A DNA stretch of 18,845 nucleotides. Source: an uncultured Pirellulaceae bacterium (GTDB taxonomy: Bacteria; Planctomycetota; Planctomycetia; Pirellulales; Pirellulaceae). The stretch is taken from contig CAMYKF010000479.1 of NCBI GenBank assembly GCA_947258905.1, positions 1 to 18,845 on the forward strand, in the 5' to 3' direction. Of the stretch, positions 15,733 through 18,845 are shown piece by piece (position 1 is the first letter of the stretch; every line of letters begins with the position of its first letter). Below the pieces are notes generated by a model, which was not told the DNA's origin, ran no database searches, and was given only the letters and a program-made list of their open reading frames with translations. A program made the position numbers and the translations under genes.

Positions 15733-17178
15733 TTACTTGTCAGCTTCGCTGCGGACTCCGCCACGTGAATCGATAAGGTCCTGCGTCTTGATCTTCACAC
15801 CCTCTTCCGGCCACGTGCGCATCAAGGGACGGTTGGCGTCAGCTGGATAGAAGGTGTTGGGATCGATTTCCATGTCACGCAGGAACTGTTCCTGTTGTTC
15901 TTCGCGAGGCAGCTTGGGTCGCGGGATTTCGATCTCATCCGGAAGTTGTGCGCCGCCGGCAGCCAGTTCACGCGGATCGGGCGGACTGACGCTGGCGTGC
16001 TCGGGCCGAACCGCATAGCGCTGCCAAATCGCGTCCTTCGTTACGTTCACGACGGCCACATCGGGACCACCCCACAGGAACAGACCGGGCCAATGGGCGC
16101 GGATCTGGGCAGCTGCCTCGATGTCGAGTTCAGCATTTTGCTCGTAATGGCAGATCATTCCAACTCGCGGATTGATCTCTTTCATGCAATAACCGGCCGC
16201 GTAATAGGGCGTGTGGTAGGTGTCCACGATGTACGTGGGAATCTCCACGGGAATGCCGAACTTGATCGCCTGCAAAGCCATGTTGTCCAGCTGACCTTCG
16301 GTGATGAAGACATCGCAACCCTTGGCGTATTTAATGGTCTTTTCATCCGGCCGGCCGTCACCGGTCCAGACCATGGAGAGTCCGGCTTCTTCCCAATCCA
16401 GCCGGTACGCGCTGGCCCCGTCCTTGACGTGGGAGCGCGGCCAGTGCCTTACAGTGACACCATCCTGGTCGTAACAAATTCCGTTTTCGTCTCTCCAGTC
16501 AAATTCGTTGACTTCAAACACATATCCATCGCCAATCGGGCAGTGGTCAAAGTTCTCCAGGTGCCACACCATGGATTCCTTTAGCTTCTCAATCATATGA
16601 CGCGTGCCCAGATCGGGGCGGGCCCCCGATGGACCGGTTACTCGCATGGGTGTCCAGCCCCCAAAGGAGGCGCGAAACGGGAACAGGTAGGACAGATCGT
16701 GGTAGTGGTCGACATGCAGGTGGCTGATGAAGATATCGTTGATTTGCGGAACCGGAACCTGCAGGCCAAGAATGTTTTTGACCGAGCCATTGCCCAGGTC
16801 GAAAAACATGCGTTTGGGAATGGTGGTCCCGTTGCCCAGTTCAACCATGATGCAGGTACCCGACTGGGCCAGCGTGGGCGGCCACGGCGTGCTGCCCGGA
16901 AAGCAGATCCGCATCTCGTTTTTGGCGAGCACTTCCCCGGGCGGAAAGAAGTTTCGGTTGGACACCGATGGTGTGGGCCGGTAGTACTCAGGCAGCGAGA
17001 TTCCGTATCCCGGCGGCGTGCCGTAGGGGTTTTTCGGCTCATCTGGCATTGTCCGGGCACTGGCCGCCGCTTCACCAGCCGGTACACCAGCGGCAGCTGC
17101 CATGGCGGCGATTCCGCCGCCTTTCAGCATGTCACGTCGACCCATTCCTGACGTTTCTTTTTTTGAACTATCTGACAT
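15733..17178 (-). CDS. Tat-exported metallo-beta-lactamase-fold hydrolase
   Basis: 481 aa from the chosen ATG, which has a fair ribosome binding site (GGGAG about eight bases before). The frame is open to 17508, but the extra part is antisense to other sequence. The N-terminus is a twin-arginine signal: GRRDMLKGGGIAAMAAAAG (13-31), followed by Ala-rich sequence to about 41. The MBL metal motif is HLHVDH (153-158), with Asp274 in WTGDGRP as the bridging acid and His322 or His344 (CHYEQ) as the last ligand. The layout (GTCIMVELGNG, FFDLGNGSVKNI) is like RNase Z-type MBL proteins, but export argues against tRNA processing. A named MBL subfamily, GntH from guanitoxin clusters, may be related, but I cannot verify that and no other guanitoxin gene is seen. 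The substrate is unknown. A small DNA-binding protein gene precedes it on the same strand. Confidence 0.85.
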   Translation of the reverse strand: MSDSSKKETSGMGRRDMLKGGGIAAMAAAAGVPAGEAAASARTMPDEPKNPYGTPPGYGISLPEYYRPTPSVSNRNFFPPGEVLAKNEMRICFPGSTPWPPTLAQSGTCIMVELGNGTTIPKRMFFDLGNGSVKNILGLQVPVPQINDIFISHLHVDHYHDLSYLFPFRASFGGWTPMRVTGPSGARPDLGTRHMIEKLKESMVWHLENFDHCPIGDGYVFEVNEFDWRDENGICYDQDGVTVRHWPRSHVKDGASAYRLDWEEAGLSMVWTGDGRPDEKTIKYAKGCDVFITEGQLDNMALQAIKFGIPVEIPTYIVDTYHTPYYAAGYCMKEINPRVGMICHYEQNAELDIEAAAQIRAHWPGLFLWGGPDVAVVNVTKDAIWQRYAVRPEHASVSPPDPRELAAGGAQLPDEIEIPRPKLPREEQQEQFLRDMEIDPNTFYPADANRPLMRTWPEEGVKIKTQDLIDSRGGVRSEADK

Positions 17179-17252
17179 CACAATGCTCCCTCGGTTCAGA
17201 TTTTTAATGGACTGGTTTCCGGCCACGCGAGTCGTTTCCCTGCATCCAGCCG

Positions 17253-17471
17253 CTAGTCGCTTCTTGTTCGTCGTCGCTTCAGGCTTCGCGTAACGATTTG
17301 TTGCACGACGGCCGAAATGGAACGGTTTTCGTTTTCGGCCCGGTCCGTCAACTGCTTCAACTCCTCTTCGGTCACCATCGTCACCACACGATTCCGCCGA
17401 ACCAACTCCACCGGACGTGGAGGCCGGCCCCGTCGTTGGAGTTGCCTCCCCGGATTTGTATGCTGTTTCAT
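17253..17471 (-). CDS. Small ribbon-helix-helix (CopG/Arc-like) DNA-binding protein
   Basis: 72 aa. Residues 27-64 fit the RHH fold: a beta strand NRVVTMVT, then helix EEELKQLTDRAEN, a turn with NRS, and helix ISAVVQQIVTRSL. The N-terminus is basic and Pro-rich with RRGRPPRP (13-20), resembling a minor-groove AT-hook. RHH proteins of this size are antitoxins or plasmid/operon repressors; no toxin gene is adjacent. It lies 74 bp upstream of the MBL hydrolase on the same strand and opposite the AraC-family gene, so I infer a local repressor of this pair. The ribosome binding site is weak. Confidence 0.6.
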   Translation of the reverse strand: MKQHTNPGRQLQRRGRPPRPVELVRRNRVVTMVTEEELKQLTDRAENENRSISAVVQQIVTRSLKRRRTRSD

Positions 17472-17627
17472 AAGATGGACCCGAAAGCCCTAACGGTTTG
17501 CGCGTCAACCGTCAACAAATCGTTCCTCGAGTTGTATTTGCTGGCAAAGTTATCATCTGTAATTTATGCTGACCGCGACGCGGGCAACATCAAGAATTCG
17601 CAAAACTTAACAACCGGTCATTCCCCT
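17472..17627. other. Divergent intergenic region between the RHH and AraC-family genes
   Basis: 156 bases that must hold promoters in both directions. It is more AT-rich than its surroundings (for example around 17550-17570). I see no strong -35/-10 pair and no clear operator palindrome. An in-frame ATG at 17475 would extend the AraC-type protein through the whole region. Confidence 0.35.
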
Positions 17628-18608
17628 ATGCTGGATCCCTCAGTGGTCTACGTCATGCAGCGGTCGTTCACGGACTTCGACGAATGTGCTACCGATGTTC
17701 GGCAATGGAACCTTGATCTGCGGCAGCTCGACTGTGGGGCATTTTCAGGAAACGTATTGCAATTTGGTGTCGGAAATGCCCACATCTCGGAAGCTCGTTT
17801 TGGCAGGATGCTGATCCAGTCCGGCTTGCCTCCGGCAGGTTTGCGAACCATCGCAATCCCTGCGGTACGCGATACGCGATTTGTCTGGCGCAACCAGAAA
17901 ATCACCGGCGAAGATATTCTTGTGTTTCCACCGAACGCCGAGCTGGATGCAGTTTCCACACCGGAATTTCATGTGTTTACCTGCTCGTTTCCCGCCGACA
18001 CGCTTGAGCAGGCAGCCGAGGACCTGCAATTGGGCAGCCTTACCGAGGTGCTGGGACCGACCGAAGTCTTTCGTTGTGCGCGAACTCGAGTTGCGGCGGT
18101 GCGAAGATGCTTGCAACGCGCCTGCCAGGCCGTGCGTGGCGGCAGTCACATTCCGGGCGAAACGGAATTATCGATCGTTATCTCCTTCGAATTACCTCGC
18201 CTGCTGTTGATGGCGATCGCCAACTCTTCCACCGTGCGTCGCAGGCCACCGGGTCGCAAACGAGATCACGCTTTGAGCCGTGCTCGTGACTACATCGATC
18301 AGTTCGCCGACGAGAGCATCCAGGTGGGCGATTTATGCCGGGTTGCCGAGGTCAGTCAACGCACGCTGGAATATGCGTTTCTCGAACGATATGGCGTCAC
18401 TCCAAAGTCATTTCTTGTGGCCCTGCGGCTTAACAACGTGCGACGCGACTTGCGTCGGGCCGATCCCGGACAAAGGATTGCCGACATCGCTAACCGCTGG
18501 GGATTCTGGCACATGGGCCAGTTCGCCGCCGACTACCGCAAACAATTCGGCGAGTTGCCCTCACAAACGCTGGAGCGTGTGTTGGCGAGATGTTGTGCGC
18601 ATAATTAA
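17628..18608 (+). CDS. AraC-family transcriptional regulator
   Basis: 326 aa from ATG 17628. The C-terminal third has two helix-turn-helix motifs: IQVGDLCRVAEVSQRTLEYA (231-250) with FLERYGVTPKSFL, and RIADIANRWGFWHMGQFAAD (283-302) followed by YRKQFGELPSQTL. This is the full AraC/XylS DNA-binding signature. The N-terminal part (FTDFDECATDVRQWNLDLRQ; GNVLQFGVG; FPPNAELD) is a ligand-binding or dimerisation domain of a kind seen in related regulators of unknown ligand. I chose 17628 because homology-like sequence begins right there (FTDFDE); an upstream ATG at 17475 is possible. Neither has a good ribosome binding site. It is divergent from the RHH and MBL genes and may control them. Confidence 0.85.
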   Translation: MLDPSVVYVMQRSFTDFDECATDVRQWNLDLRQLDCGAFSGNVLQFGVGNAHISEARFGRMLIQSGLPPAGLRTIAIPAVRDTRFVWRNQKITGEDILVFPPNAELDAVSTPEFHVFTCSFPADTLEQAAEDLQLGSLTEVLGPTEVFRCARTRVAAVRRCLQRACQAVRGGSHIPGETELSIVISFELPRLLLMAIANSSTVRRRPPGRKRDHALSRARDYIDQFADESIQVGDLCRVAEVSQRTLEYAFLERYGVTPKSFLVALRLNNVRRDLRRADPGQRIADIANRWGFWHMGQFAADYRKQFGELPSQTLERVLARCCAHN

Positions 18609-18756
18609 CCACCTCAGGCAATGGATATTGCGAATTTTTGATGTCGACCTGACGGGCCAGTCGTATGCTGACTTTGAGATTTCGAACAGGTCGGCCTGGT
18701 GACATTAAGGCTGCATGAGCATTTAACGTAAGACCTAATATTGGTGGAGTAGAAAT
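18609..18756 (+). other. Intergenic region after the AraC-family gene
   Basis: 148 bases with no gene. CGACCTG (18645-18651) and CAGGTCG (18687-18693) are inverted across 35 bases, but no T-run follows, so this is not a convincing terminator. It ends in a strong ribosome binding site for the next gene. Confidence 0.4.
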
Positions 18757-18845
18757 ATGGCAAAAGCAAAATCTGGAATTAGTGTGGCCGCCATACTTTT
18801 GGTCACGATCGGAGTTGCGATTGGTTATGGGATGGCGAACCTTCA
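18757..18845 (+). CDS. Start of a membrane-anchored or secreted protein (cut by window end)
   Basis: Twenty-nine codons are visible from ATG: a short basic start (MAKAKSG), then a hydrophobic stretch ISVAAILLVTIGVAIGYGMA that is a signal peptide or membrane anchor. GGTGGAG seven bases before the ATG is a good ribosome binding site, the clearest in this part of the window. The gene continues beyond the window. It is too short to assign a family. Confidence 0.6.
   Translation, partial: MAKAKSGISVAAILLVTIGVAIGYGMANL

Noticed and set aside
17179..17508. N-terminal extension of the MBL hydrolase frame
   Set aside because: It would place 110 low-complexity residues before the Tat signal and overlaps the ribbon-helix-helix gene in another frame; ATG 17178 has a ribosome binding site.
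18645..18693. Terminator after the AraC-family gene
   Set aside because: The 7-bp inverted repeat has a 35-base loop and no T-run.

Overview
The window reads as chromosomal DNA from a planctomycete, most likely Pirellulales-like. The clues are a PSCyt1/DUF1549/DUF1553 protein at the left edge, a DUF6268-like outer-membrane protein, many planctomycete-style short intergenic palindromes, and a mix of solitary genes and one compact operon. All calls come from reading the sequence; no database was searched.

Layout. (1) 57-2699 (-): a planctomycete cytochrome-type protein whose DUF1553 domain stops abruptly at the window edge. (2) 2700-2974: promoter for that gene, a hairpin terminator and a tRNA-like T-arm remnant. 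(3) 2975-11559 (-): a copper/silver-type efflux operon transcribed leftward in the order Cys-rich secreted protein, CusB-like adaptor, CusA-like RND pump, CopA-like P1B ATPase. The last three genes are joined by two ATGA stop/start overlaps. No outer-membrane channel and no regulator are visible in the window. (4) 11845-12861 (+): a PAPS-type sulfotransferase, followed by a 113-bp inverted-repeat element. (5) 13047-13739 (+): an Mpv17/PMP22-like membrane protein, whose end overlaps the convergent gene for a DUF6268-like beta-barrel (13723-14616, -). (6) 14703-15622 (-): a COG0523/CobW GTPase broken by an internal deletion and frameshift. (7) 15733-17471 (-): a Tat-exported metallo-beta-lactamase-fold hydrolase preceded by a small ribbon-helix-helix protein; an AraC-family regulator (17628-18608, +) is divergent. 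(8) 18757-end (+): the start of a membrane or secreted protein.

How it fits together. The efflux operon is the most coherent system. It encodes a cytoplasm-to-periplasm pump (CopA), a periplasm-to-outside pump (CusA with CusB), and an unusually large number of metal-binding modules: a YHS-type and a CPMH/CPICGM module on CopA; two CPVCG modules, two tandem CCxGC modules and a Met/Pro tail on CusB; and a separate Cys cluster in the leader protein. I infer a periplasmic metal relay that replaces a CusF-type chaperone. The strongest structural curiosities are an in-frame GC-rich palindrome inserted in copA, two extra predicted membrane helices in CusA, the deletion in the CobW gene, and the eukaryote-like Mpv17 protein.
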